NCBI RefSeq assembly: GCF_907164915.1
Contig: NC_061870.1
Location: forward strand, 29,177,348 to 29,241,347
Direction: 5' to 3'
Origin: Impatiens glandulifera
Taxonomy: Eukaryota; Streptophyta; Magnoliopsida; Ericales; Balsaminaceae
DNA length: 64,000 nt
The position numbers and the translations under genes are program-made. The notes under the pieces were generated by a model. It searched no databases. It was not told where the DNA came from and saw only the letters and a program-made list of their open reading frames with translations. Shown here one piece after another: positions 1 to 11,645 of this stretch (the first letter of the stretch is position 1; every line of letters begins with the position of its first letter).

Positions 1-252
1 TCCGCTACGTACTTTCAATGTCGTCCTGTTAAAGTCACACGCGCTAAAATGAAACGATATTCTCGTGATAAGAAGGCGCATTATATATGACCAATAGGTT
101 TACAGCAGACATAAGCATCGTGAGATGCAATTCATGATGCTAAAAGAGAGCGAAGAACAATATATATAACAGATAGATCCAAAAGAGAGCGACGAGATTC
201 ACCGACTTATAGAGATAAAATTCACCTTTCATAGATTATAAGGAGTACGTAC

Positions 253-615
253 CTGTTTATTATAGATGTTAAAGTAGATGTTCAACAAGTACCAGACGAT
301 GAACATGATAATGAGTTGCAAAGTCCGAACCAAATCCCTCGGATTTGTAGACTCATCCGTATTATCAGGAACTGAAGCGGTCTTGGCCTTGAAATTGTTC
401 GCTGTTTGGCTCCAAAAGTGAGAAGACAAAGAGGAGCGAGATAACAACACTTTGGAGGTGAGAAAAGCAGCAGCACCATGAATAGATCGAAGAGAAGAAT
501 TAGCTGATAAAGGATTCGGAAAGGCGACGCCGGACCTAGTACTGTTAAGGTAGTGTCGAGAGTGAAGAAGAAGAGATGTGCTCGACGATCTGACGGTTAA
601 TGCATAGCTCTCCAT
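253..615 (-). CDS. PPT: Plastid phosphoenolpyruvate/phosphate translocator, exon 1 (partial)
   Basis: Exon 1 encodes 121 residues starting at the ATG at 613-615 and ending at a GT donor just below 253 (CAG|GTACGT on the minus strand). Residues 1 to about 80 are rich in Ser, Arg and Leu and poor in acidic residues, as in a chloroplast transit peptide. The last ~30 residues form the first membrane helix of the plastid phosphate translocator family, with the family signature WYLLNIYFNIYNKQ. The family exchanges triose or C3 phosphates for inorganic phosphate at the inner envelope; the transit region and the helix resemble PPT (CUE1/PPT2) more than TPT or GPT. Positions 1-252 contain only intron sequence, so exons 2 onward lie beyond the left edge. 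Assignment to the translocator family is firm; PPT rather than GPT/XPT is likely but rests on one exon. Confidence 0.82.
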
Positions 616-2111
616 CTCTCTTGCTGCTTGCCCACTACTCAGAATCTGAGTTTGTTAATTTGTTGGAAAATAAAAATAAAAGTTGGTTTTAATTAGAACA
701 TCAAAACTTTTTGGCGCTTCCATAAAACGACGACGTCCTTTAAATAAATAAATCTTAAATGCATTTCAACCACGATCTAGTTCCATGGCTTATGTGTATT
801 CCTTTTTTTTCAAATAAAAATTAATAATGAAATTGGTGGTTCATGCAAGTTGCATGAGTCACAAGAGATTAGCTAAGGATTTGTTTGTTTCTCAAGACTA
901 TGACTTTTTTTTTTTTATTTATTAATATATATTATTGATTTTTTTTACTAAAAGTTTATTACTCGTTTGAGTTTATTAAAATAAATTCAAATTATTTAAA
1001 AAATGTTGATTGTTGTTAGACTTTATTCAATTTAAATTAATTAATTTTTCACTTTCATTCTTTTTATTAACCAAAATATTAAAATATTTTTTATTTTAAA
1101 TTATTATTTTTTAATTACCCAAAACATATCTTTTCAAAATCAACACCCATCATTATTTTTATTTTTTTTTAATTTTTATCCCAACCAGCCTTAGAATTTG
1201 AATTTATTAAAATAATTTACATTATAAAAAAAATTCTAATACAATTCACATAAATAAAAATATAAACAAAATAATAATAATATGTATTAAATGTTTAAAA
1301 TTATTAATAAATCACGAATAATATATTAAAATAAAAAATAAAAAACTCTTATTTCACATTTTATTCATTTTGGTAAAACAACTCATATTCTCACATATCT
1401 CATCTGCATAACATTATTATTAAAAAAAATAGTTGAGTTATCATTTTAACCCGAAAGAGACATACAATTATGTCACAAGTGGGCCAGTGGCACTGTGTCC
1501 TCACAATTTCAAATGCTTGTCAAACCAACCATTAATTCTGACCTCCATTTTCTGATGCTTCGTATCTTTTGTTTAAAAGTTGTGTCACCATATATTATAG
1601 TCAAAAATGTATTTTTGAAAATCTAAATTTGCATGTTTTAAGATTCGAACCTAGTCTTTGTAGACACTCATTTTTTACCCCAAATTTTACAATTTATGCT
1701 TTTAATAAATCCAAGCCTATACAAGTTTCTCGAATTCATTCAAGGGCTTATTGCACGATTTATTTTAAAGACGATTATTTTTAGAACAATTAAGTTTTGA
1801 AAATAATTGATTTTGGATTCTTAATAAGTTAAGGTAGTAATTTGTCTATGTTACAACACTTAGGAAAGTTATTATACTTAGAATATTTATGGTTTTATTT
1901 AATTAATTACCTTGAGTATTTAAAATATATATATTTTACAAAATATGTATTAACATTTTTATAAAAGTTTGTTAGATTAATTGTTAAATTAAGTTTTGCA
2001 ATTTAATTATTTAACTTAATTAGTTAGCATTTTATTATAATTAGAATTGTTCCTTAGGAATATGAATAATTAATAATAATAAAATTACTTTTTAATTGTT
2101 TGCTTTAATTT
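616..2111. other. AT-rich intergenic DNA with a fragment of the DEFL repeat unit
   Basis: Upstream region of the translocator. Most of it is low-complexity AT-rich sequence with no supported gene. About 1380-1660 is a short fragment homologous to the ends of the defensin-like repeat unit found at 6315-10995 and 25975-29872 (see the repeat entry). The 71-codon ORF at 1569-1784 lies inside that repeat and has no coding character. Confidence 0.6.
1380..1660 (+). repeat. Junction fragment of the DEFL repeat unit
   Basis: 1400-1500 matches the right end of the repeat unit, as seen at 10885-10960 and 29800-29870, including the shared phrase GTGGGCCAGTGGCACTGTGT at about 1480-1500 and 29852-29871. 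It runs directly into about 1500-1660, which matches the left end of the unit seen at about 26200-26345 (CTCACAATTTCAAATGCT, then CACCATATATTATAGTCAA). End-to-start fusion is what a tandem array junction would look like. Confidence 0.6.
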
Positions 2112-4480
2112 TATTTCTTTTATAGGATAAAGGGAAATCGGTCGATACAAGATCCACATGCAAGATCCACATGCAAGATCCGGACAAGATTTGTGAATAG
2201 AGCCAAGAAGATCCAAATCAAAGGCAAGTCAACCCGAAGTAAGGCCAAGGAAATGATCCAATTGACGAATCTGACCGGTGACCCGACTAATGGACCGACC
2301 CATGCCCAAGATCCGACCCATGAAATCAAATGCTAAAAGAATTAGGTGAAGGCAACGATCATCTTCTTGATGGTGACAGCCACAAATCTTGAAATGTCGA
2401 TCATATCATGTGCGGTCAAAGAAAGAAAAAGAAAAAGAAAAAGAAGTTGCAAGAAAAGAAAGATTCAACCGTTAGCATAAGGCTTGGTCAATTTTTTTAA
2501 TTAAAAATTAAAATGAGCAAGTATTATATCATTATTAAATAAAACTTAAATCCCATTGGATGAAAACTTGAGTGACATGTGACATATCAAGTGAAGTGGA
2601 GATTGCTCAATTATTTTAAACATTTGTAAATGTTTAAAATAAATTTTCTCTCCAACGGTTAAGTGTGTTAAATGGGCCTTTGGGCACTAGAGTTTCATAG
2701 CCTTGCCTATAAAATATCCCTCTTAACACCCTAGCAGCAAGGGAGATTTTTTTTGGACTTCTTCTCTCTTTGATCCCTCTTTTCACATTCACGTACCCTT
2801 AGGCTGCCCAATTTTTTCCACAACCGAAACCCTAAGCAAATATCAACCATTCTTGGGACACCAACCATTCTTGGGTTGTGTCACAAGTTTTGCTTGAGAA
2901 ATTTCGGTTTTGATTCCCAAAGCAAAGGAGCAGCCCCATTGTAAGCCCCTTTGCACATACTTTATAATTTCGATTTAAATTTTATTTTTTATCTTGGCAT
3001 ACGATTTTTTTTAAGTTCACTATTTTGATAGGTGTATAGGACTTTCTTGTTTTTGTATATATGTAACCTAGATAAATAAACAATAAAAAATATATAATAA
3101 CATATATCTAAATAAAACAGAAAGTTCCATGTAAATAAAAGGTCATTGACCCAAAAAAATTTTAAACCAAAATCGGCCCTTAAATTGGCCATTTAACAAG
3201 ACTAAAAAAAAATCTGTTTTGTTTTAATTTATTTTTTTTGTATGATATTAGATCTAAAATTTACTTGTATATTAGTAATAATCTAACTAGGTTTAAAAGA
3301 GAGGGAAAAGAGAAGATATAAAAAAAAATAAAAAAAAAAATATTTTTTGGTTTAATTCATCATTTGCATGACATTTGAATTAGGATGCAAAGCCTTCTGA
3401 AAATTTTTCATGCAATTTGGGATCCATTTGGATCACCAAATATTTTTTTATATTAGGGTTAGGTGGAAAAATCGGTAGAATAGTAGGTCAAAACCGGAAG
3501 ATCTAGCCTTGGAATGGCATCTGACCGGCAAAACGGCACCTGGAGCAAATTCGTGGGTCATCTAACCAAGGAGCTTCTCTAAATGCAAAGGTCCGACGCT
3601 TTCCCGACGTTTCCAACGCTTCTGGACCTATCTGTGCACATGAAGACCGAGGAAATTGGCATAGATCTGTGCCTATGCCGACTTTCTATTGCTTAGGACC
3701 CTAAAATCTGACCCGAGCCTTTTTTTGACCGAGAAGACCTAGCCATGTTTCTTGTATCCGTTTTTTTTAGACATTCTTAGGATTTTATTTTTTTATTTTT
3801 TTTCTACTATTAGCCTTTTGGGATGTAATTTGCACCCAAAAAGGACTTGCTGCCCATATAGGACCGAAGGGGACCGCTGCTGCTTGTCAAAGGACCGAGG
3901 ATTTCTGCACTCAAAGGCTGAGGACCGTTGCTGCCTGTCAAAGGACCAATGATTTCCGCACCCAAAGGCTAAGGACCGCTGCTGCTTGTTAAAGGACCGA
4001 GGATTTCCGCACCCAAAGGCTGAGGACCGCTGCTGCTTGTCAAAAGACCGACGTTGGCCGCACCCTATGACGGAGGACCGACAAAAGGCACAATTTTTCG
4101 ACCAATCTGGATTTTCACCTCGACCAAAAATCAGGTATAGGACCGTGGAGGCTAACCACGGTACTTTTTGCTTGATTTTTCATATTTTTGGGTTCATTTT
4201 TATTTTTCCCTTTGGTTTGGTTTGGTTGGTTTTGATGTAAGTTTGTGATTTATGTGATCCTAGAATAGTATAAAATTAATTTTGTTTTTCTAAAATGTAA
4301 AACGTAAGAATGTTTTAAAAAATGCCAAAATTAATTAGTAGAGACCTTAGAGGCGTTGTGGGACATAGCGTCTAAAAAATCATTTTCCACACGTAACCAA
4401 ACACCGAACTCACATCTCTTAATTTCCTAATTATTGAAATTAGATGACTCTCTAGTCGTGAGATTAATTAATATTGAAAA
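2112..4480. mobile_element. Possible retroelement-derived block, non-coding
   Basis: Base composition rises sharply from the AT-rich flanks. A TATA-like CTATAAAATA at about 2706 is followed by a leader-like pyrimidine-rich stretch, which resembles an LTR or leader organisation. 3871-4085 is a 51-bp tandem repeat. 4340-4420 contains a conserved-looking stretch (GGCGTTGTGGGACATAGCGTC) of the kind met near LTR-element boundaries. No gag/pol reading frame, clear LTR pair or target-site duplication was found. The class is uncertain, and an unrecognised host non-coding gene is an alternative. Confidence 0.3.
3871..4085 (+). repeat. 51-bp tandem repeat, about 4 copies
   Basis: Copies start at 3871, 3922, 3973 and 4024, an exact 51-bp spacing, beginning GGACCGCTGCTGCTTGTCAA. 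The fourth copy is diverged. Because 51 is divisible by 3, the array is open in one frame and would encode a 17-residue repeat with a CCLSKDR core (ORFs at 3752-3952 and 3986-4240). The frame is broken between copies 2 and 3 by a stop codon, so a protein product is doubtful. Confidence 0.85.
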
Positions 4481-4615
4481 AAGTTAAAATAGGCCTATGA
4501 CATATTTCTCATTAAAAAATTCTCAATCTCTCCCAAATTCGACGAGAATGTAAGATATGAAGTTGTCTATAAAACCTCATTTTTTAAACTTCAATTCTTC
4601 AAACATTAAAATTAA

Positions 4616-6237
4616 CTAGTAATTAGCCCGTGCATTTGCACGAGTAATAATATAAACACCGTGAAAAAAAATTACGGATAACAATTTTTATTTTATTTTT
4701 AACCGTTTTAAGTTTTGGGTGAGTCAACCCACAATCCGACACAAGTATTCATTACTCAACATCATTATATATTAGTTATTTAAAAAGTTGAACTTATATT
4801 AATATTAAAACGTCCCGCGTTTATCAAATATGGTGTTGAATTTAAAATATAAAGTCTTTGTAGCATAGTTGGTTAAAGAATTGTACTTGTTTTGTTAGGT
4901 TGCAAGTTCGAAACATACCTTTAGAATTTTTAATTTTATTTTTAACCGTTTTAAATTTAAAAACGGGTCAACCTACAATCCGACCCAAATATCCAAATTA
5001 ACCACAGCTCTCGACTCGGCAATCCGGACACTTTAAAAATTAAGCATCATTATATATATATAGATTAGTTAGTTAAAAAGTTGAACTTATATTAATATTA
5101 AAACGTCCCGCGTTTATCAAATTTGGTGTTGAATTTAAAATATAAAGTCTTTGTAGCCTAGTTGGTTAAAGAGTTGTACTTGTTTTGTTAGGTTACAAGT
5201 TCGAAACATACCTCTAGCATTTTTAATTTTATTTTTAACCATTTTAAATTTAAAAACGGGTCAACCCACAATCCGACCCAAGTATCCAAATTAACCACAG
5301 CTCTCGACCCGGCAATCCGGACACTTTAAAAATTAAACATCATTATATATATAGATTAGTTAGTTAAAAAGTTGAACTTATATTAATATTAAAACGTCCC
5401 GCGTTTATCAAATTTGGTGTTGAATTTAAAATATAAAGTCTATGTAGCCTAGTTGGTTAAAGAGTTGTACTTGTTTTGTTAGGTTGCAAGTTCGAAACAT
5501 ACCTCTAACATTTTTAATTTTATTTTTAACCGTTTAAATTTAAAAACGGGTCAACCCACAATCCGACCCAATTATCCAAATTAACCACAACTCTCGACCC
5601 GGCAATCCGGACACTTTAAAAATTAAGCATCATTATATATATATATATATATTAGTTAGTTAAAAAGTTGAACTTATATTAATATTAAAACGTCCCGCGT
5701 TTATCAAATTTGGTGTTGAATATAAAATATAAAGTCTTTGTAGCCTAGTTGGTTAAAGAGTTGTACTTGTTTTGTTAGGTTACAAGTTCGAAACATACCT
5801 CTAGCATTTTTAATTTTATTTTTAACCGTTTTAAATTTAAAAACGGGTCAACCCACAATCCGACCCAAGTATCCAAATTAACCATAGCTCTCGACCTGGC
5901 AATCCGGACACTTTAAAAATTAAGCATCATTATATACATATAGATTAGTTAGTTAAAAAGTTGAACTTATATTAATATTAAAACGTCCCGCGTTTATCAA
6001 ATTTGGTGTTGAATTTAAAATATAAAGTCTTTGTAGCCTAGTTGGTTAAAGAGTTGTACTTGTTTTGTTAGGTTGCAAGTTCGAAACATACCTCTAGCAT
6101 TTTTAATTTTATTTTTAACCGTTTTAAATTTTAAAACGGGTCAACCCACAATCCGACCCAAGTATCCAAATTAACCACAACTCTCGACCCGGCAATCCGG
6201 ACACTTTAAAAATTAAGCATCATTATATATATATAGA
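4616..6237 (-). mobile_element. Non-autonomous Helitron with reiterated 5' end (1.6 kb)
   Basis: Read on the minus strand, the element starts with TC at 6237-6236 (TCTATATATATATAATGATG) and ends with CTAG at 4619-4616. About 10 nt before the end is a hairpin built on CGTGCAAATGCACG. The host bases flanking it are A and T, the usual Helitron insertion dinucleotide. No transposase-like RepHel frame is present, so it is non-autonomous. The interior consists of five tandem units of about 290 bp, recognisable by the phrase AAACGTCCCGCG at about 4808, 5101, 5391, 5690 and 5980. Each unit begins with a copy of the Helitron 5' terminus. A matching element in the opposite orientation lies at 33256-34305. 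Confidence 0.85.
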
Positions 6238-6530
6238 TTTCTCTCACGTTTTCAAAATAAATTTTTAAAGAGCGTCCCATAATTTTTAAACTAGTCGATA
6301 ATTTTTTTTTTTAAAAAAATCGATCATAGTCTTAAGTATTAAATGTGAACACTTTAATTGCTAGACCACTTGAGATCATTAAAATAATTTTATAATTTTA
6401 TGTATATATATATCTTATATTTAATATTTATATAAGAAGTTATGAAAAATAATAATATATATATATAAGTTATATTTAATATATTATTGTGTTATTATAT
6501 ATACAATTATATAACACAATATAATGATAA

Positions 6531-6579
<49 letters not shown>

Positions 6580-7246
6580 TTTCATAATTTCTTATATAAA
6601 TACTTTAATATAAAAATTAAATATAAGAATATATATATATATTAAAAATATAAAATTAATAATGAAAGAAAATATATACAATATATTTTTATTCTTCTTC
6701 TTATATATATATATATTTCCATTTACCATATAAAATATATATTTTTTCATTCATAATTTATACATATAATATTATATATATATATATATATTAAGAAAAA
6801 AATAATTATTAAGAAAGATAATTGTTGAAATGGATGGATGGATTATTGTGGTGAATTTAAATTTATTTATATATTTATTTATATTTATTTATCAACAATT
6901 TTTTTTAAAAATAATATAAGAATTATTTAAATACAAACATAATTAAAATTTACAGAAAGTAGATTATTTTCCTTATAAATTGGATAGACAATATTAATTT
7001 AACATAAAAATAATTAAAATTTACAAAAATAAGTCAATAGATTATTTATAGATTGGATAGACAATGTTAATTTAAAGTTAAAAACAAAATAATTAAAAAT
7101 AAATGTTATTCTTATCTTATATATATATTAAATAATATTAAATATATTTATTATACTAATATATAATGGTATGACATATATATATGAACTTATTTTATTA
7201 TAGATTTTGTTATAATCTAACACAATATATATTTTATATGATAACT

Positions 7247-7277
<31 letters not shown>

Positions 7278-7470
7278 TATTTTTCATAATTTCTTATATA
7301 AATACTTTAATATAAAAATTAAATATAAAAAATATATATATATATTAAAAATATAAAATTAATAATGAAAGAAAATATATACAATATATTCTTCTTATAT
7401 ATATATATAAATATTTTTCCATTTACCATATAAAATATATATTTTTTATTCATAATTTATATATATAATA

Positions 7471-7520
<50 letters not shown>

Positions 7521-7556
7521 ATAAAAAGAAGTTAATTAAAAAGGAAGGTAGTAGGG

Positions 7557-7605
<49 letters not shown>

Positions 7606-8054
7606 GAAAAAAAAATAATTATTAAGAAAGATAATTGCTGACATGGATTGATGGATTATTGGGGTGAATTTAAATTTATTTATATTTATTTATCAACAAT
7701 TTTTTTTTTAAATGATATAAGAATTATTTAAATATAAAAATAATTAAAATTTACAGAAAGTAGATTATTTTTCTTATAAATTGGATAGACAATATTAATT
7801 ACAAAAATAATTAAAATTTACAAAAATAAGTCAAGATAATTTATAGATTGGATAAACAATGATAATTTAAAGTTAAAAACAAAATAATTAAAAATAAATG
7901 TTATTCTTATCTTATATTAAATAATATTAAATATATTTATTATACTAATATATAATGGTATGACATATATGAACTTATTTTATTATAAATTTTGTTTTCA
8001 TCTACATTTTAGCTTACCAAGCTATCCACACTCTAAATCATATATTCTTTCAAA
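6238..8054. repeat. AT-rich, internally duplicated upstream region of the DEFL gene
   Basis: Two successive copies of a roughly 0.75-kb segment precede the defensin-like gene: about 6400-7210 and 7215-7995. Shared landmarks include CCATTTACCATATAAAATAT (about 6719 and 7419), TGGATGGATTATTG-like text (about 6832 and 7648) and TATAATGGTATGACATATAT (about 7162 and 7952). Long (AT)n runs occur at about 6533-6575, 7470-7515 and 7560-7603. A single copy of this region precedes the second defensin-like gene (about 26590-27170). No coding sequence is seen. Confidence 0.75.
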
Positions 8055-10995
8055 ATGAAGAATCATTATGTTTTGCTCATGCTTGGACTTATTTTTCTCT
8101 CAATTGTTGGTATGATTCATTTTAATGTGTTTTTATTTATTTATTTCTTTTAGTTCAAATCAATTGACATATTTGTTCATATTGTTTATTCAATATAGCT
8201 AACATCTTGAAGTTTAAGAAAATTAAAAATATTTTGTAATGACTTGTATTGAAGGGAGAGAAGTATCGGTGTTAGCATATTGTACTGATTATGCTGAACC
8301 TTGCTGCCAGAGTCTGATTAATTTACCAGGCCCGTGTCAAGAAGATGAATGCGTACGAGAGTGTACGACAATGATGGGATCTAAAGCAAAAGGTTATTGT
8401 AGTGTGTCTGATGGTTGCTCGTGCAATTTTCCATGTTGAAATCGAAACTATTATGAATGTTTGAAAAGCCTCATTTAAGAAGCTTATGTTTTCAATAATA
8501 CATATATGTGGTATGTTTGCAAATTGTAATAGAATGTCAAGACAAATGAATAAGTTTATTTTTCATATCTTAAATTAATAAACTTATTGATTGGAAGATC
8601 ATTTTTCCATCTCCATCTCTCTCCGGAGAAAGGCATACTTGCCAACCTTGTCTAAATTGTTTCCAATTATGCAATATAGTATGAGAATAACAACAAATTT
8701 CAAAAAACATAGATCACAGTCGAATTCTATTGCAAAATATTCTTAATTTTCAAATGGATTAGGAGCGAACTATAATGTCAATGATGATTAGAAACATATC
8801 GAAAAATTACGACAATGGAAGAATCAAGAACTTTATCGCGATACCTGCGTACACACAAATTAATGACCACAAAATTACAGAAACAAAAGACTCAAGACTC
8901 TTAAGTACCATTCTGTGCATAACAATTTTGGTAGCCTGCTAGCTTGTCTACTGAACAAAGTTTTCAGCTAGACGAGAGTTTTCTGACCTTAAAAATTGAC
9001 CTACCGAGCCAAGATACTTGCTGCAATGCATTTCCTGTTATTGTCAAATATGATCTTGGCGGAACAATTGACTGAACTACAGAGCAAAGTCTTGAGTCCA
9101 ATCCACTGCATCAACAAGACATTGCACATTTCAATGTCTAATATTCTTATAAAATAATCAGAATCAAGAAAATAAGCCTATTAATGTCTTTTTTATTATT
9201 ACTAGGAAAGCCTCAACCTTTCACAGTGTACTTGAGAATAAAGTCTTCCACTTTGTTAAATGTAAAGAGACCTTGGTTTATTTGGGTAAACCTATCAAAA
9301 TATCTTTATTATTTTAAAAAGTTATAAGAGTAAAATGGAGTAGATGTAAATTGGTTGTTGATTTTGTAATTCCTCGAATAGGATAAGTTACTTTTGAGGA
9401 AATAGACTACAAATATTTTGAGAAAATCACGAGTCACTAAACTCAAACTCAAAAGGTACCCAAGACTCCCCGTGAAACTTGGTTCTTACCATCGGGTCGG
9501 CTATAATATCACTTGTAACGCTCCGAACCCGGATACTTATCTGTGAAAAAATAGATTACAAACACTTTGAGTAAATTACTATGTCACCAAAGCCCATCCT
9601 CAAAAATTACTATGAATGAATTTATAGTGTATTAGTTTCACTTGAAATTCATATTTATTATAATTTTTTATATATATATTTAACTTCACAAATTTTAAAC
9701 TAATTAATTGACCATCTTAATAATTCACAAAACTTTATGAAACATCCACGATGTCTCAAGGTGAATATATAGTTAGGGGGCAGGTTCTATCCTTGAGGAC
9801 CTTGATCATGCTCATGAAAATGGAGCATATAATCATGCCAGTCTCACTGATCTTACATTTAAATGTTTTCTTATTGTTTTTTACTATCTATAATCTACCA
9901 AAAAATCATCAAAATTGAAATCCATGCCTTATTAATTTGAATAATATACATCATACAATCCGGTCTTTCTCAAATCTTACTATAAAAGGGATAATGAATC
10001 AGAATTTAGTATTATCCTGCAAAATAATTATGATCCATTTCAATTGAAGAGGAAGAAATCTACAAACTTGTATTATATATTTTTTTTTAAGCAAAATTGT
10101 ATTATTTTGTTTATTTCATTCACCTCTCAAAAATCATATATCAAATCAACCGTCTCATCTTTCTTAAAAATACTATTTTTTTTATTGGTCATATATTAAA
10201 AATAATGAAAATCATTTGAGCACAACGATAAAAACATAAAATAAAAATAAAAAATGTTACTTAATAGGTTATTGAGCTCATAAGTTACTCAAGAAGCACA
10301 ATTAACTCCCCGACTTTGTTTATTTTATTGATCTCTCAAAAATCATATATCAAATCAACCGTCTCATCTTTCTTAAAAAGACTATTTTTTTAATGATCAT
10401 ATATTAAAAATAATAAAAATCATTTGAGCACAACGATAAAAACATAAAATGAAGAAATAATAAATAAAAAACGTTATTTAATAGGTTATTGAGCTCATAA
10501 GTTACTCGAGAAACACGATTAATTTCCCGACGGACTCTACTAATTTTTCGAAATGAATCTCAGACAGCATTATAGTAATAACATTATGAATGATACTTAA
10601 AGACGACTACTATCAATAAAAGTTCAACGATTTCTCTCCAACCAGATAGTTCATCAAAAATTAATTTAGATGATAACCTAATTATGTAGGTCTGTCATAT
10701 TAGTCGCATCAATACAAATTTTCTAACAACTACCCAAAGACTTGACTATCGCCTAATGAATCTTAGTGATACTTCACAAAAAACTTCAGATACTAGTCAC
10801 ACATTAACAATACAAAAGTAAATGAGTTGTTGATTCAACTTACTCGTGATATATACAAATTTTTTTCTTTTTAATAATCTTTCATCTACATAACATGATT
10901 ATTAAAAAAAATTGTTGAGTTATCATTTTAACCCGAAAGAGACGTACAATTATGTCACATATCTTATCTCGTGACCTTACACTTTCATTTTGATT
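6315..10995 (+). repeat. DEFL repeat unit, copy A
   Basis: A segment of roughly 4.7 kb is collinear with 26340-29830. Shared blocks include ATGTGAACACTTTAAT near the left end, the complete defensin-like gene, a 0.5-kb block after it (about 8590-9130 against 27740-28260), GGGTCGGCTATAATATCACT (about 9495 and 28651) and ATTACTCGAG-like text near 10490 and 29430. Copy A is longer mainly because its promoter region is doubled and because it keeps a roughly 170-bp internal duplication (about 10110-10260 against 10320-10510). The right end runs straight into text resembling the left end of the unit (CTCGTGACC at about 10970). Confidence 0.8.
8055..8439 (+). CDS. Defensin-like secreted cysteine-rich peptide (copy A)
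   Basis: Proposed model: exons 8055-8109 and 8255-8439, 79 residues. Exon 1 encodes a hydrophobic signal peptide (MKNHYVLLMLGLIFLSIVG) and stops at a G|GTATGA donor, the one-intron layout usual for plant DEFL genes. Exon 2 carries ten cysteines including CVREC (CxxxC), GYC (GxC) and CSC (CxC), the cysteine-stabilised alpha-beta signature, ending in CNFPC. The acceptor at 8253-8254 (TTGAAG|G) is chosen because it is the only one that keeps the frame. The better-looking acceptor at about 8201 runs into a TAA within 14 codons. Such peptides are secreted and act in defence or signalling; which role applies here cannot be told. An almost identical gene lies at 27218-27602. Exon 2 also has its own ATG at 8239. 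Confidence 0.72.
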
Positions 10996-11129
10996 TATCA
11001 AATATATGATTCATATTTTTTAATATTTAGCATGGTGACCTCATACTTTGGTTAATCAAATATTTGATTTATATTTTGTAACCATTTTCAATTGTTACCG
11101 GCCTAATATCCATCGGCAAACCACATCTC
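8440..11129. other. Non-coding remainder of DEFL repeat unit A
   Basis: No gene is supported. 8590-9130 is strongly conserved with 27740-28260 in copy B, more so than the flanking AT-rich DNA. It contains the block CTCTCTCCGGAGAAAGGCAT and shows no continuous reading frame on either strand. 9470-9550 (GTCGGCTATAATATCACTTG) and 9770-9860 are also conserved between the copies. This may be an untranslated or antisense transcript or simply recently duplicated DNA. Confidence 0.5.
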
Positions 11130-11645
11130 AATCACACTTGGTTAAATGGTTGTACTTGTTTTGTTAGGTTTAAAGTTCGAAATATACATAATCGGTTTTA
11201 AGTTGATAGGCAGGTCAACCAGTAATCTGACTCATGTATTCAATTACTTTCACATATATATCTAAATTAAATATAACTCTCGACCCGACAATCCAAACAC
11301 TTTAAAAATTAAGCATCATTATATATATATTAGTTAGTTAAAAAGTTGAACTTATATGGTTTAGAATGTTCCGCGTTCATCAAATTTAATGTTGAATTTA
11401 AAATATAAAGTCTTATTAGCCTAGTTTATTAAAAGTTTTAATTGTTTTGTTATGTTACAAGTTCGAAATATACATATAGTATATTTAATTTTATTTTTAA
11501 TTGTTGAAAATTTATGGCTGGATTAATCCGACTCAAGTATTCATTTTACTCTCACATATATATATATATTATATATATCCAAATTAACGAAAACTCTTGA
11601 CCCGACAATTCGAATACTTTGAAAATTAAATATATATATATTGAG
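11130..11645 (-). mobile_element. Decayed copy of the same Helitron family
   Basis: About two degenerate units of the roughly 290-bp repeat are recognisable by TTGTACTTGTTTTGTTAGGT (11150-11169), CTCTCGACCCGACAATCC (about 11277) and AAAATTAAGCATCATTATAT (about 11306). Neither terminus is intact, and substitutions and small deletions are spread throughout, so this is an old insertion. Confidence 0.7.

Noticed and set aside
4855..6110. Real tRNA genes in the Helitron units
   Set aside because: A- and B-box-like words are present, but acceptor and anticodon stems do not pair into a cloverleaf.
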